DNA from: Leptospira ilyithenensis
GTDB lineage: Bacteria; Spirochaetota; Leptospiria; Leptospirales; Leptospiraceae
Assembly (NCBI RefSeq): GCF_004771005.1
Contig: NZ_RQHV01000052.1
Coordinates: 1 to 64,000 of the forward strand
Length of the DNA stretch: 64,000 nt
Reading direction: 5' to 3'
Positions 16,400 to 26,012 of the stretch are shown here, in pieces. The stretch's first letter is position 1, and each line of letters opens with the position of its first letter. The position numbers were made by a program, and so were the translations under genes. The notes beneath the pieces are model-generated. The model searched no databases and was not told the origin of the DNA. It saw only the letters and a program-made list of their open reading frames with translations.

Positions 16400-17206
16400 T
16401 TGATTTTTGCTTGCATGATTAAATCCAAACCTTCCGAATTCAATACTATGAAGCAATTTTTGATTTGGGATGATTTTGCTACATATCGCGGCGATGGATT
16501 TTCAACCGGTCGGCATAGCCATTTTTATATTCAGATCAGTCTACCTGATTCCGGCATCATTGAATTACGGACGCAAAGCGGTGAGTGGAAGACATACAAT
16601 GCAGTCTTTATTCCCTCCGGTGTGAGTCACGAAATGAGACGCGTGGAAGGCAATCTAACTCTGCTTTTTTTGAATCCATTAACAACAGGATATCATCTTT
16701 TCCATGATAGAAGTTTGGAAGTAAATCATTCATCGTTTGAAGTCGGAGATCTATTCACAGAAACTGTAAAACATCGAATCAAACAAATTCTAAATTCATC
16801 GGATACGAAAGTCCGCACGCAACTTCTTGACATTATCAATAAGGATTTTGCAAGAACTACAAGTCGCGAAATTGATGCACGCATTCAGAAGAGTATTAAA
16901 AATGTAGAGCTCGAGGATTTTTCGCTCACCCGCTTGGCAGCAGAAGCTCACTTATCAGTAGAACGTTTTCGTCATCTTTTTAGCAGGGAAACGGGTGTTC
17001 CCTTTTCCGCTTATCGACTTTGGTTAAAAACAAAGAAGGCGGTAGATTATTTGGCGAATCATCCGCACTTGCTTGACGCTGCGCATGAGGGAGGATTTGC
17101 GGATCAGTCTCACTTTACGCGTGTTTTTCGCCGATCATTCGGTGTCGGCCCTTCCGATTTTACAAAAATGAAAGAACCCTTCAATGCCATTTTCTTTTCG
17201 AAATAG
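16400..17206 (+). CDS. AraC-family transcriptional regulator
   Basis: A 268-aa regulator: an N-terminal cupin-like sensor domain (about 17-120, with HSHFYIQISLPDSG and IPSGVSHEM) and a C-terminal double helix-turn-helix (about 165-260). The DNA-binding part reads DFSLTRLAAEAHLSVERFRH, then HEGGFADQSHFTRVFRRSFG, the family signature. The track start is TTG; ATG at 16415 or 16448 (MKQFLIW) are equally plausible, as no start has a clear ribosome site. The acyl-CoA synthetase gene follows in the same direction after about 80 bp with its own ribosome site. Regulation of that gene is possible but only inferred. The 16178-16399 gap shows nothing. Confidence 0.85.
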   Translation: MIFACMIKSKPSEFNTMKQFLIWDDFATYRGDGFSTGRHSHFYIQISLPDSGIIELRTQSGEWKTYNAVFIPSGVSHEMRRVEGNLTLLFLNPLTTGYHLFHDRSLEVNHSSFEVGDLFTETVKHRIKQILNSSDTKVRTQLLDIINKDFARTTSREIDARIQKSIKNVELEDFSLTRLAAEAHLSVERFRHLFSRETGVPFSAYRLWLKTKKAVDYLANHPHLLDAAHEGGFADQSHFTRVFRRSFGVGPSDFTKMKEPFNAIFFSK

Positions 17207-17285
17207 CCGCTGCGTTCAAGATCGTTTTTCAAAAATCTGATATTGTATTTCTGATATTATATTTGATATCGGAGAGCAAGAAGAT

Positions 17286-19262
17286 ATGAGTTCAAAAGTC
17301 ACAGCCAAAAATCTGGCGGAATTGTATTACGATAGTGCCAAGAAGTATGGCGATAAGCCGGCATTCGGAACACGAAACAAAGATAAACAATTTTTTACGA
17401 TAAGCTTTCGTGACGTATATGAAACTGGTGTCGCGCTTGCCACTGGGTTAATCGACCTTGGATTGAAAGCTCGTGATCATGTAGCCGTTCTTTCGGACAA
17501 TAGAAAAGAATGGATCATCACCAATTATGGGATATTACTCAGTGGAGCTGCGGATGTTCCGCGTGGCACTGACGTAACGGACGGCGATATTCGATACATT
17601 CTACCGCATTCTGATGCAAAAATGGTATTCGTAGAAAATGAAGTTACGCTGCGAAAGATCGAGAAGAATTTTGCAGATCTTAAAAACATAACTCATGTTA
17701 TCCTTATTGATGGCGACTCCATTACTACAAACGGAAAAGGCAATCCGAATGGTAAGGTGCAAATAGACCCGAAAGCCGGGCCAATTCCTAAAACAACAAA
17801 CATGGCTGATCTCATCGCGAAGGGAAAAAATTTACGGGAATTAGGTGACCGAAGGGTAGAAGAACGAGTCGCTGATATTAAACCTGACGATTTATTTACG
17901 ATCATTTATACTTCCGGAACCACGGGAGAACCCAAGGGAGTCATGCTAACTCATGCAAACATGATTTCGCAGTTACGCAATATTCCGATTGATATCGGTC
18001 CTAAAGATCGATTTCTTTCCATTCTACCTGTGTGGCACAGCTTCGAAAGGGTTTTTCAGATGGGAACGATCGCCATGGGCGCCTCGCAATATTATACCAA
18101 CGTGAAAAATATCCGCGAAGATTTATCGATTGTGAAACCTACTTTCATGGCCTCGGCGCCAAGGCTTTGGGAGAATCTCTATCAAGGTATACAGTCGAGG
18201 ATCCAAGAGGGTTCTTTTATAAAGAAGATATTATTCAAAATAGCCTATGGCAGCGCTCTTCGCGTTCAAAGGCCGCTGCATTTCTTTAAAGGGAATAGAT
18301 TGGATCTTAGCGGCCGGAATCTTGTGCAGTCCATCACACTCGCTGTCTTCTCTTTATTTTCAATCATCGTGTTCCTCATTCCTTATCTCATTCTTAATGC
18401 GATCGTATTAAGGAAAATCAAACAAGCGACAGGTGGGAAATTGCGAGGCTCGGTTTCCGGCGGGGGATCTTTACCCTTTCATATCGATGAATTTTTTAAC
18501 ACGATAGGAATTCCAGTGCTAGAGGGATACGGATTGACAGAAACTTCACCGGGACTCGCATTCCGTACACCCAAACATTTGGTAGTTGGCAGTGTAGGGC
18601 CGATAATTCCTGAAACCGAAATCCTATTGAAGGATATAGAGACTGGTGAAATATTATATCCACCAAAAAAAGGAGCAAAAGGTGAAATATACGTGCGTGG
18701 ACCGCAGATCATGAAGGGTTACTACAAACGACCCGAAGTCACCGCCAAGGTTCTTGCAAACAACGGTTGGTTTAACACAGGAGATATTGGAATAATGACT
18801 TACAACGATACTCTTAAAATTGTTGGCAGAACAAAAGAAACGATTGTGCTCCTCAACGGAGAAAATATCGAACCTGTGCCGATTGAAAACAAACTCGTCC
18901 AATCACCATTTATCGATCATGTTATGGTCGTCGGCCAGGATCAGAAATTTTTAGGCGCTCTTATCCTGCCCGCGCTCGAAAAGTTTGCAGAGTACGGATC
19001 TACTTACGAACAGCTTGCAGCTAGCAAGGCAGTTCACGAGAAGATCCTGCAGGAAGTAAAGAACTCGATTCGCACAGAGAACGGATTCAAGAGTTTCGAA
19101 AAGATTGTCGAAGTGCGGTTAATTCCAAAGGCTTTTGATGTTGGCGATGAATTGTCGGCAAAACTCTCTGTTAAGAGGCATGTAGTCACTGCCAAGTATC
19201 AGTCGCTGATCGAATCGATGTATGAAGTGAAAGCGCAAGGGCAGGCTTACGCACGACGGTAA
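17286..19262 (+). CDS. Long-chain acyl-CoA synthetase (AMP-forming)
   Basis: This 658-aa enzyme activates fatty acids to acyl-AMP and then to acyl-CoA for lipid synthesis or degradation. The AMP/P-loop motif YTSGTTGEPKGVMLTH starts near residue 208, GYGLTETSP is at 414-422 and GWFNTGDIG near 496. A hydrophobic stretch at about 345-370 (LAVFSLFSIIVFLIPYLIL) inserts between the ATP-binding blocks, as in the larger FadD/FadD15-like membrane-linked group. The ATG has GGAGA about 10 nt upstream. Reading frame intact. Confidence 0.93.
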   Translation: MSSKVTAKNLAELYYDSAKKYGDKPAFGTRNKDKQFFTISFRDVYETGVALATGLIDLGLKARDHVAVLSDNRKEWIITNYGILLSGAADVPRGTDVTDGDIRYILPHSDAKMVFVENEVTLRKIEKNFADLKNITHVILIDGDSITTNGKGNPNGKVQIDPKAGPIPKTTNMADLIAKGKNLRELGDRRVEERVADIKPDDLFTIIYTSGTTGEPKGVMLTHANMISQLRNIPIDIGPKDRFLSILPVWHSFERVFQMGTIAMGASQYYTNVKNIREDLSIVKPTFMASAPRLWENLYQGIQSRIQEGSFIKKILFKIAYGSALRVQRPLHFFKGNRLDLSGRNLVQSITLAVFSLFSIIVFLIPYLILNAIVLRKIKQATGGKLRGSVSGGGSLPFHIDEFFNTIGIPVLEGYGLTETSPGLAFRTPKHLVVGSVGPIIPETEILLKDIETGEILYPPKKGAKGEIYVRGPQIMKGYYKRPEVTAKVLANNGWFNTGDIGIMTYNDTLKIVGRTKETIVLLNGENIEPVPIENKLVQSPFIDHVMVVGQDQKFLGALILPALEKFAEYGSTYEQLAASKAVHEKILQEVKNSIRTENGFKSFEKIVEVRLIPKAFDVGDELSAKLSVKRHVVTAKYQSLIESMYEVKAQGQAYARR

Positions 19263-19370
19263 GCTTCTCATTAAAGGCGACTAAATCCATTGAATACAAC
19301 AATGAATTGAAATTTGGTCGTCGTACGTTTTGTTCAGTGGTGTACATGTTGATAGTTAGGCGGATTTTTG

Positions 19371-19682
19371 TTATTCTGTTTTTCCACCTTTTATTATCAA
19401 CCATATTGCAAGTCCGGGTTCTCCGAGTGCCATTGGCAGTGCAAGTATATTGTTAGTCCGAATATCCAAATAGTTTTGAAAGAAATAAAATTGTTCTTTA
19501 GTATTTCGTTATCGTTTCCTTGTTTCAAATTCGCAACTAAGAAGTATGTAGCTATGCTAAAAATAATGGTGTAAATTATTCTTAGGATAATTGATTGATA
19601 GAGTAGTGTGTTTTCTAAAAAAATCCTATGCGTAAATTCAAGTTGGTTTTTATCCGCTCGCAGATTGTTGAACCAATAAAAA
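19371..19682 (-). pseudogene. Decayed membrane-protein remnant, possibly DUF4386-like
   Basis: This 420-bp gap contains no ATG-started frame, yet two adjoining minus-strand frames read like protein. One gives LYQSIILRIIYTIIFSIATY, then FLVANLKQGNDNEILK and FKTIWIFGLTIY. The next, one frame over, gives ILALPMALGEPGLAIWLIIK then a stop at 19371. The last block resembles the end of DUF4386 membrane proteins (ALPxAxGExxxALWLLIKG). The start of the gene and the middle are gone. Family match is from memory and tentative. Confidence 0.35.
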
Positions 19683-21536
19683 TCAACTATTCACTAACAA
19701 TCGTTCTAATTCCATTTGGTATTCTTCTGACCTCTTAAAACGTTTGGACTTTTTATACAATCGAACTAGAAGTTTTAGGACAGGGATCACATCTGGTTTC
19801 CGACTATAAATTCTTTCCGCCATATCAATCGCATTTTCTATGCGACCTGCCTTTGCATACTGTACAGCACCTTCCAGAATCATTTGTAGCCCGGAAGGAT
19901 GGAGGTTAGAAAACACCTCTGCTGCTTGCCCTGCTTCCTTCGCATGATTTAAAATTTTATGTGTGCGAAATAATAATTTCCATAACGCAGGATCTAACGA
20001 ATTTTTTTCCGTTGATTCAGTGAGGATTGCTAGCGCACCCTCAGTTTCATTGTTTTTCAATAAAAAAGCAGACTTCTTCAAAGAGCTTTCGTCCCTGATT
20101 TCTTTTATGCTCTGCTTAGGTTCGAAACGTATATTAAGAAGTGATAAATCATCGGTCAGTTCTCCTGTCTTTTCAAGAATCTCACCTAGCAGCTGCAAAT
20201 CTCCTTCCGATTTTTCGACCAATTGTAAAATTATCCTGTGGTCTTCATTCATAATTTTAGATTCGGAGATTTCATCCCCATATTTCCAATCATCCCGACC
20301 ATCGGAACCGATGATGATAGTATCTCCAGGTCGAATCCAAGTGGTTTCTATCCTTGCTTTTTCTCTAAGCAGCCCCAATTTAAAATTGGTTGCTTCTTCA
20401 GTTAAAAAACTTGCTTTACCTCCCCTTAACCGAATGGGGAAAGGATGTTCCGCATTGATATAATACATAAATCCATTTTCTTCATCTACAAGGCCAAGGA
20501 TTAATGACATTGACATCGAACCGGCAAAACCTTCGAACACTTTATTCAAATCATTAAGTGCGGAACGTAACCATCGTTCTGGAAAATAATCAGAAAGTAT
20601 TCCTTCACGATGTGTTCGTTCGATGAGCGCGCGAAAGGCAGTTCCAAAAACGAGTACTCCGCCCGCTCCTTGCATCGATTTTCCCATCGCATCACCATTT
20701 GCAAAAACAGAATAACTTCTGCCACGAAGGATAATTTGGTCTGCGACTGATATATCACCACCTAACTCGTAAATTTTATCTTTAATTTGAAATGTTTTTT
20801 TCTGTTTAATGTATGAAGATATTTTTAAAGTATTGGATTGGACACGAATCCCTGCGAGCGGATTGATCAATAAAGATGTTAGAAAATAATCTGCATCTTG
20901 TTGGTCTTTGAGTTTCCGAATTTCACTGATTGCGTCTTCATAGGAGCGATTCAATGTTCGAAGCATGAGTCCGGTTAATAATAAAACGGAAATTGAGGTG
21001 ATCAAAAAATCTTCACTGCGTGCAATACTGGATGAATAATCGGAAAACCAATCCGGACTTTGATTTTGTGAGATACTAACGCCTAATACGATTGCGACAA
21101 AAAAAACGATAGCCATCCAATCAAATTTTTTGCCAAGGATTAACATATTCAATATCAATATTGGTGAAAATAACATTATGTTTGCACTGACGATACCACC
21201 ACTGTATTTGATCTGCAATAACGCAGTCATTGTGCTAATGATAAAAGTGGGAATGACTAGAGTTCTAAATAAAGATAAAAACCTTGCCAGGTAATAGAAT
21301 ACAAATGCAAATCCAAAAGCAATCCACAGGGCAATGAGTCCACCTGTTTCAAAACCCTCTCTAAAAAATTCGGAGCCTAACCCCACTGCCATGGCAAAAA
21401 TTCCCGCAAACAAAGTGCCATTCAGAATTCTGTGTCGCATTACGAAACGTTCGGTGGGACCTAGAACAAACGATACAAATTTGGCAAAGCCTTTTTGCAG
21501 ACGATTCCAAAGAAACCCAATTTTTGCCAACATCAC
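19683..21536 (-). CDS. Membrane SpoIIE/PP2C-type protein phosphatase
   Basis: A 617-aa serine phosphatase with a membrane sensor. Six or more hydrophobic helices fill residues about 45-210, followed by a short coiled region (SYEDAISEIRKLKDQQDADY). The PP2C domain (about 225-460) shows YELGGDISVAD, VFANGDAMGKSMQGAGG and the closing TDDLSLL, which carry the metal-binding Asp residues. A TPR-like helical tail (about 480-610) follows. Such enzymes commonly act on anti-sigma-factor antagonists in partner-switch systems; the target is not in the window. Stands alone between decayed sequence and a long intergenic gap. Confidence 0.88.
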   Translation of the reverse strand: MMLAKIGFLWNRLQKGFAKFVSFVLGPTERFVMRHRILNGTLFAGIFAMAVGLGSEFFREGFETGGLIALWIAFGFAFVFYYLARFLSLFRTLVIPTFIISTMTALLQIKYSGGIVSANIMLFSPILILNMLILGKKFDWMAIVFFVAIVLGVSISQNQSPDWFSDYSSSIARSEDFLITSISVLLLTGLMLRTLNRSYEDAISEIRKLKDQQDADYFLTSLLINPLAGIRVQSNTLKISSYIKQKKTFQIKDKIYELGGDISVADQIILRGRSYSVFANGDAMGKSMQGAGGVLVFGTAFRALIERTHREGILSDYFPERWLRSALNDLNKVFEGFAGSMSMSLILGLVDEENGFMYYINAEHPFPIRLRGGKASFLTEEATNFKLGLLREKARIETTWIRPGDTIIIGSDGRDDWKYGDEISESKIMNEDHRIILQLVEKSEGDLQLLGEILEKTGELTDDLSLLNIRFEPKQSIKEIRDESSLKKSAFLLKNNETEGALAILTESTEKNSLDPALWKLLFRTHKILNHAKEAGQAAEVFSNLHPSGLQMILEGAVQYAKAGRIENAIDMAERIYSRKPDVIPVLKLLVRLYKKSKRFKRSEEYQMELERLLVNS

Positions 21537-21794
21537 TTAAATTTTCTCCTCACCGTTGTTTGTCATCGGACGTAAAAAATTTTAAACTTTGCCTGGAAAT
21601 TCAGCGACTCCATCACCCATCTGTCAAGGAAGAAACCAAACACTTGTCGAGTTTTAGGAAATTTTTTTCCAAAGGATCGTTACGGGAATTGATAAGTGGC
21701 GAGAAGTAGATGTAATAATGAACATCGTTCACCGAAAGGCCCACAGTTTGAATCGAATGATTTCCAATTGTATGCAAGTGGACGAATGTTATCC

Positions 21795-21926
21795 TTAAAA
21801 TTGTTTTCTAATACTTCGCTCTACTTCTTTTTCATTAATTAGGTCGAGGCTTTTCGCAGAAGGTGAATAATATATATCTTCTCTTCGATTGCAAAAAAGA
21901 AAAATCGAATGAGTGAGATTATCCAT
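21795..21926 (-). CDS. Possible 43-aa ORF in a long intergenic gap
   Basis: Within 21537-22081, which is otherwise without evident genes, the minus strand encodes MDNLTHSIFLFCNRREDIYY followed by SPSAKSLDLINEKEVERSIR and a stop. An imperfect GGAAA lies about 10 nt before the ATG. The composition looks protein-like but I do not recognise it. It may be a small gene or the tail of a lost larger one. Confidence 0.25.
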   Translation of the reverse strand: MDNLTHSIFLFCNRREDIYYSPSAKSLDLINEKEVERSIRKQF

Positions 21927-22081
21927 CTTTATTTCCGATTGAACCAAATAACCAAGAGTAAAGCATGAAAGAGATCGATAGTTTCCGGTTTGTTGATTAC
22001 GGATTTCTAATCTTTTAAAAGAACTTTTTCATCATTCATACAGAAGTCGGTTTTGCAAAAAGGCTTGTCAGACTCTGGAGG

Positions 22082-23689
22082 TTGAGGCGTAAATTGTGTG
22101 CGATGAAAAAAATTTCCTGGATGTTTTTCTTATTCCTAATGTTGACAGGAATTTCTTGCACGCCGGATCACCCGGGAGATCATAATGTAACCAATCTTTT
22201 CGAATTCTTTTTAGACCCTAGTACAGATATTTCTTTTGATCAAATTCAAAGACAAAAATCTTGGAAACAAATTTCCAAAACCCAACTCTCATTTAATTTT
22301 ACAAGTGATGTCATCTGGCTTCGGGGAAAAACAGGCGAAGGTGGGTTTTCACCCGATAGAATACTTTCCTTCGAATGGAAAGCACTCGACTCTGCCATTC
22401 TGTATTACCCAGTGAATCGAAAAGAATTCCAAACCTTCGAAACGGGAGACACAGTCCCTAAGTCGAAGTGGACTCTTCCGGAAGCCCTTTACCCCGGCTT
22501 TAAAATACCTAAACATTCGGAAGGTTCCTATTTTTACATTCGATTGCAATCAAAATCCTTAATTTCTTTTCCCATTCGTTCGATGGAAGAAAGATCATTT
22601 AATAAACGTATGATTCTGGAAACGGCAATCACCTGGCTTATATTAGGTGTATGTGCCGTTATGATTGTTTTTGCTCTTTTTTATTATTTTGCTTTTGGCT
22701 TAAGTGAATTTTTTTTCTACGCAGGATATGTAGTCTGTACTGTATTATGGTATAACGGTCAATATGGGAACGCTTATGATGTTTTGTGGCCCGAATCCAC
22801 TTGGTGGCAAAACAAAGCCATTTTAGTATTTGCTACTTTGGGGATTCCCTTCTCATTCCAATTTGTGCGAATGTTTTTAAATACAAAATTACACAACCCT
22901 CGGATTGATCGGATTTTACTTATCATTGGGATTGTGGCTCTCCTTTGTGTTCCTGCAATTCTTATCTCTTATACGACCAAAATTTTCTCAAGAATTGCTA
23001 CTTATATTTATCTTTTCTCCATTCCTATGATTCTCGGAACCGGAATACAAATATATTTCAAAGGGGAAAAACGAATTCTTTTCTTTCTTATAAGTTGGGG
23101 ATCGTATTTTATCATTAGTTACAATACGATCTTTTATTTTTTGGGAATCCTGCCTTATTCCACACCACTGTTATATTCTGCTGTGTTTATTTTTCCTATC
23201 GATCTATTCTTCTTATTGTTTAATCTCTTGCAAAAATACGAAAAATTAGAGGGGGAAAGAAATGAGATTCTCCATCGTATTATTACATTAAGCACGGATG
23301 CAAGCAAAAGCACTCGTTATGCGAAGTCAAAACTAAACTCTGTCAATACAGAAAAATCACTCGCAAAACTGGAATCATGGATGCGGGAAACCAAACCCTA
23401 TTTAGACGAAAAACTTGATTTAGAAATCGCTTCTCTTGCCATTGGCCTTACGGTCCAACAAACTTCTGAATTGCTCAATTCCAAACTAGGTGTGAGTTTT
23501 CGAGGTTATCTCAATTCTTTTCGTATTACAGAAGCTAAAAGATTTCTCAAAGACAAACCGGAGACGTCTATCCTTTCCATAGCCTACGATACCGGATTCG
23601 GTTCCAAAACTGCTTTCAATGTGGAATTTAAAAAAGCCACGGGACAGAGCCCATTGCAGTATAGGCAGGCTGTCGATTCGATAGAATGA
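22082..23689 (+). CDS. Membrane-sensor AraC regulator (7TM-DISM type)
   Basis: A 535-aa membrane-anchored transcription regulator. The start carries a lipoprotein-like signal (FLFLMLTGISC). An extracytoplasmic beta domain (about 30-180, 7TMR-DISM extracellular-like) follows, then seven hydrophobic helices (about 185-395) and a C-terminal AraC helix-turn-helix (about 440-535, SILSIAYDTGFGSKTAFNVE). This layout lets an outside signal control DNA binding directly. The track start is TTG 22082; ATG 22103 gives the same signal peptide and may be real. GGAGG stands at 22077-22081, too close to the TTG, so the start is unresolved. Converges on the MATE gene across a strong terminator. Confidence 0.85.
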   Translation: MRRKLCAMKKISWMFFLFLMLTGISCTPDHPGDHNVTNLFEFFLDPSTDISFDQIQRQKSWKQISKTQLSFNFTSDVIWLRGKTGEGGFSPDRILSFEWKALDSAILYYPVNRKEFQTFETGDTVPKSKWTLPEALYPGFKIPKHSEGSYFYIRLQSKSLISFPIRSMEERSFNKRMILETAITWLILGVCAVMIVFALFYYFAFGLSEFFFYAGYVVCTVLWYNGQYGNAYDVLWPESTWWQNKAILVFATLGIPFSFQFVRMFLNTKLHNPRIDRILLIIGIVALLCVPAILISYTTKIFSRIATYIYLFSIPMILGTGIQIYFKGEKRILFFLISWGSYFIISYNTIFYFLGILPYSTPLLYSAVFIFPIDLFFLLFNLLQKYEKLEGERNEILHRIITLSTDASKSTRYAKSKLNSVNTEKSLAKLESWMRETKPYLDEKLDLEIASLAIGLTVQQTSELLNSKLGVSFRGYLNSFRITEAKRFLKDKPETSILSIAYDTGFGSKTAFNVEFKKATGQSPLQYRQAVDSIE

Positions 23690-23715
23690 TGATCATCGGC
23701 ACTATTGTTTTGCAA

Positions 23716-23745
23716 TACAAGCCCGTTTTAGACAACGGGCTTGTA
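23716..23745. terminator. Bidirectional hairpin terminator
   Basis: tacaagcccgtt (23716-23727) and aacgggcttgta (23734-23745) form a perfect 12-bp stem with a 6-nt loop between two convergent genes. Flanking A/T runs are short but suitable on both strands. Confidence 0.75.
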
Positions 23746-23777
23746 ATATTTCCCGAAATTTTCAATTTCAGAAAAAT

Positions 23778-25208
23778 TTAAACTTTGGTTTCTTTCCATT
23801 TTCCTTTGGTAAACAACCATAGGGTAAAAACCCCAACGGAAGATTCTGTCACCATCATGGACCAAAAAACTCCTTCATAACCAAAATTGAAATTTTTACC
23901 TAGAGTGTAGGCGAGTGGAATTTGAATGAGCCAGAAAAATACAATATTGATTTTAGTAGGAGTCATCGTATCACCAGCTCCATTAAACGCTTGTGATGCG
24001 GCCATCCACCATGCATAAATAAAGTAGGAATAGGAAACAATCGTTAACCATTTCCCGCCAATTTGAATCACAAGAGGGTCACTTGTAAAAATGGAAATTA
24101 AACTTTCTGCCAGAAAAAAATATACAATGGAGACCAAAATCAAATACCCCATATTACAATAGCCTGTAAACCAAACAGATTGTTCTGCGCGGTCCGGTTT
24201 GCCTGCTCCCAAATTTTGTCCGACAAGTGTGGCTACGGCATTGGACATTCCCCAAGACGGCATCATCGTAAACATCATCACTCTAAGTGCAATGGTAGCA
24301 CCTGCGACTGTTTGGCTACCAAACTCGGCAAGAATTCTCATGATAAAAATCCATGAGGTCATCGCCACAATCATTTGACCAATGCCTCCAATCGATGTTT
24401 TTAGAATTCCTCCAATGGTTTCCCATTCGATTTTTAAATGAGAGGCTAAAACTTGGATGTGTTTTCCTCCACGGAACAATAGCCAAAGTTGAAAACAAAC
24501 ACCAGTTCCACGGCCGATCGCGGTGGCAATCGCCGCTCCGGTAATTCCATACGCAGGAATGGGGCCCCAACCGAAAATAAGTATGGGATCAAGTATGATA
24601 TTGAGACCATTGGAAATCCAAAGTACCTTCATGGCAATGGCAGCATCTCCGGCACCCCGAAAAACAGCATTGATCATAAATAACAAAACTATTACAACAT
24701 TGCTGCCAAGCATCCATTGCATATATGGGTATCCTTCCGTAAGCACCCAAGTGTCCGCCCCCATCAAAACTAAAAGTTCTTTTGAATAAAATATTCCTGC
24801 AATTGCAAACGGGATAGATGCTACAAAAGCGATGAATATGGCCTGAACAGCAGCTGTCCCTGCTTTCTCTTTTTCTTTTTCTCCAATCCTTCGAGCGATA
24901 ATGGCGGTGACAGAAAAAGTGAGACCCATCGCTATGGAATACAATAAAAACAAATATGTTTCCGTGAGACCAACTGTGGCAACAGCCGAGGCACCGAGTT
25001 TTCCCACAAAGTATATATCCACTACAGCAAACACCGATTCAAGTACCAGTTCTAGAACCATTGGAACGGAAAGCAGGAATATCGCCTTACGCATGCTAAC
25101 TTCGGTATAGTCTGCTTCCGAACCTGCGAGGGCATCTTTTAATTCTGCCCATAAGGAAGCAGAAGTGATGCGTGATTGTTGTTTTGAATTTCCTGATTTA
25201 GTTTCCAA
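23778..25208 (-). CDS. MATE-family multidrug/sodium efflux transporter
   Basis: A 476-aa inner-membrane antiporter with about twelve helices arranged as two similar halves. Typical blocks are seen: SVPMVLELVLESVFAVVDIY near the start, GLTETYLFLLYSIAMGLTFS, and the second-half counterpart ATLVGQNLGAGKPDRAEQSV. Members expel drugs or toxic cations in exchange for Na+ or H+. A conserved first-helix 'VD' and the GAGD segment in the first half are present. The frame is intact. The neighbouring genes give no clue to the substrate. Confidence 0.93.
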   Translation of the reverse strand: METKSGNSKQQSRITSASLWAELKDALAGSEADYTEVSMRKAIFLLSVPMVLELVLESVFAVVDIYFVGKLGASAVATVGLTETYLFLLYSIAMGLTFSVTAIIARRIGEKEKEKAGTAAVQAIFIAFVASIPFAIAGIFYSKELLVLMGADTWVLTEGYPYMQWMLGSNVVIVLLFMINAVFRGAGDAAIAMKVLWISNGLNIILDPILIFGWGPIPAYGITGAAIATAIGRGTGVCFQLWLLFRGGKHIQVLASHLKIEWETIGGILKTSIGGIGQMIVAMTSWIFIMRILAEFGSQTVAGATIALRVMMFTMMPSWGMSNAVATLVGQNLGAGKPDRAEQSVWFTGYCNMGYLILVSIVYFFLAESLISIFTSDPLVIQIGGKWLTIVSYSYFIYAWWMAASQAFNGAGDTMTPTKINIVFFWLIQIPLAYTLGKNFNFGYEGVFWSMMVTESSVGVFTLWLFTKGKWKETKV

Positions 25209-25254
25209 TATTCATGCCTTTAGTTAAAATTTATTAATTTAAATTATTTCTTTT

Positions 25255-25533
25255 CTACAATTTCGATAGCCAGTATCCAAATAGTAACACAACGATCCAT
25301 GTTTCTACAAATAAATGGTCGTTTGGGAGAAGTCCGTAGGCTTTAAATAAGACATCAACAGCAGTCGAAAGTATTACATTTTGACCATCTAGGGACTTTG
25401 TGTAAACCTTCCCTAGCATAAGATCGTGTCCGCCCAACCGTAAATCAAAAAGTTGATTGAGTTTTGCCTTGAACCCAGGAATTGGTTTGGTCCCGTAGGT
25501 TGCAAAAGTAGTCACCCAAATGGATCGATTCAA
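25255..25533 (-). CDS. Hypothetical small ORF, possibly truncated
   Basis: A 92-codon frame with TTG start (a stop lies three codons upstream). It reads IPGFKAKLNQLFDLRLGG, then DLMLGKVYTKSLDGQNVILS, and ends in a hydrophobic tail (IVVLLFGYWLSKL). It looks protein-like, but I know no family. An ATG in another frame at the same point (MPFESIHLGDYF) hints at a frameshift near the N-terminus. It may be a broken gene. Confidence 0.3.
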   Translation of the reverse strand: MNRSIWVTTFATYGTKPIPGFKAKLNQLFDLRLGGHDLMLGKVYTKSLDGQNVILSTAVDVLFKAYGLLPNDHLFVETWIVVLLFGYWLSKL

Positions 25534-25987
25534 ATGGCATTAAATGTTTTCTAGTCCTTTTACGGAAAAGCAAAAAGTAAGCTAGTGATTTTTTCATTTC
25601 AATAAAAGATCCGCCATATTCTCTTTTTCCGATCAGTTGAAGTTGTCTGTGAAGATAGGAAGAGTTTTAGCAGCTAAATCTTGGAAAACATCCATTCAAA
25701 CCCTTTAAGAGTTCCAAAACCCAATATTTTCTTGGTTCCATTGCGCTTGATACAACAAGCAAAGATAACAGCCTTTTGATTTTTCCTATTTTCATTTCTC
25801 GTTTGAGAATGACGTTCATCAATAAAAACAGCCGTTCATATTTCAAATCTATTGAATTAAATTCCTGATGTCGCTTTAATTTGTCCGACCATCACGTGTT
25901 TAGTGGCGAAAGATAGAGATTTATTTTCGTTTAGCGACTGTAATATTTTAATTAATTTGTTGATTCATTTTTTGGAATTCGCGGTTA

Positions 25988-26007
25988 TATAATCTTCGAT
26001 GAGGGGC
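25988..26007 (+). promoter_or_regulatory. Probable cas12a -10 box and ribosome site
   Basis: tataat at 25988-25993 is followed by gaggggc (26001-26007), 6 nt before the cas12a ATG, so the mRNA leader would be very short. No convincing -35 box is seen. The rest of the gap 25534-26012 is AT-rich and I find no gene, repeat or tracrRNA-like anti-repeat in it; Cas12a needs no tracrRNA. Confidence 0.5.
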
Positions 26008-26012
26008 AGCAT

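Noticed and set aside
25534..26012. tracrRNA or anti-repeat before cas12a
   Set aside because: No sequence complementary to the repeat core was seen, and Cas12a does not need one.
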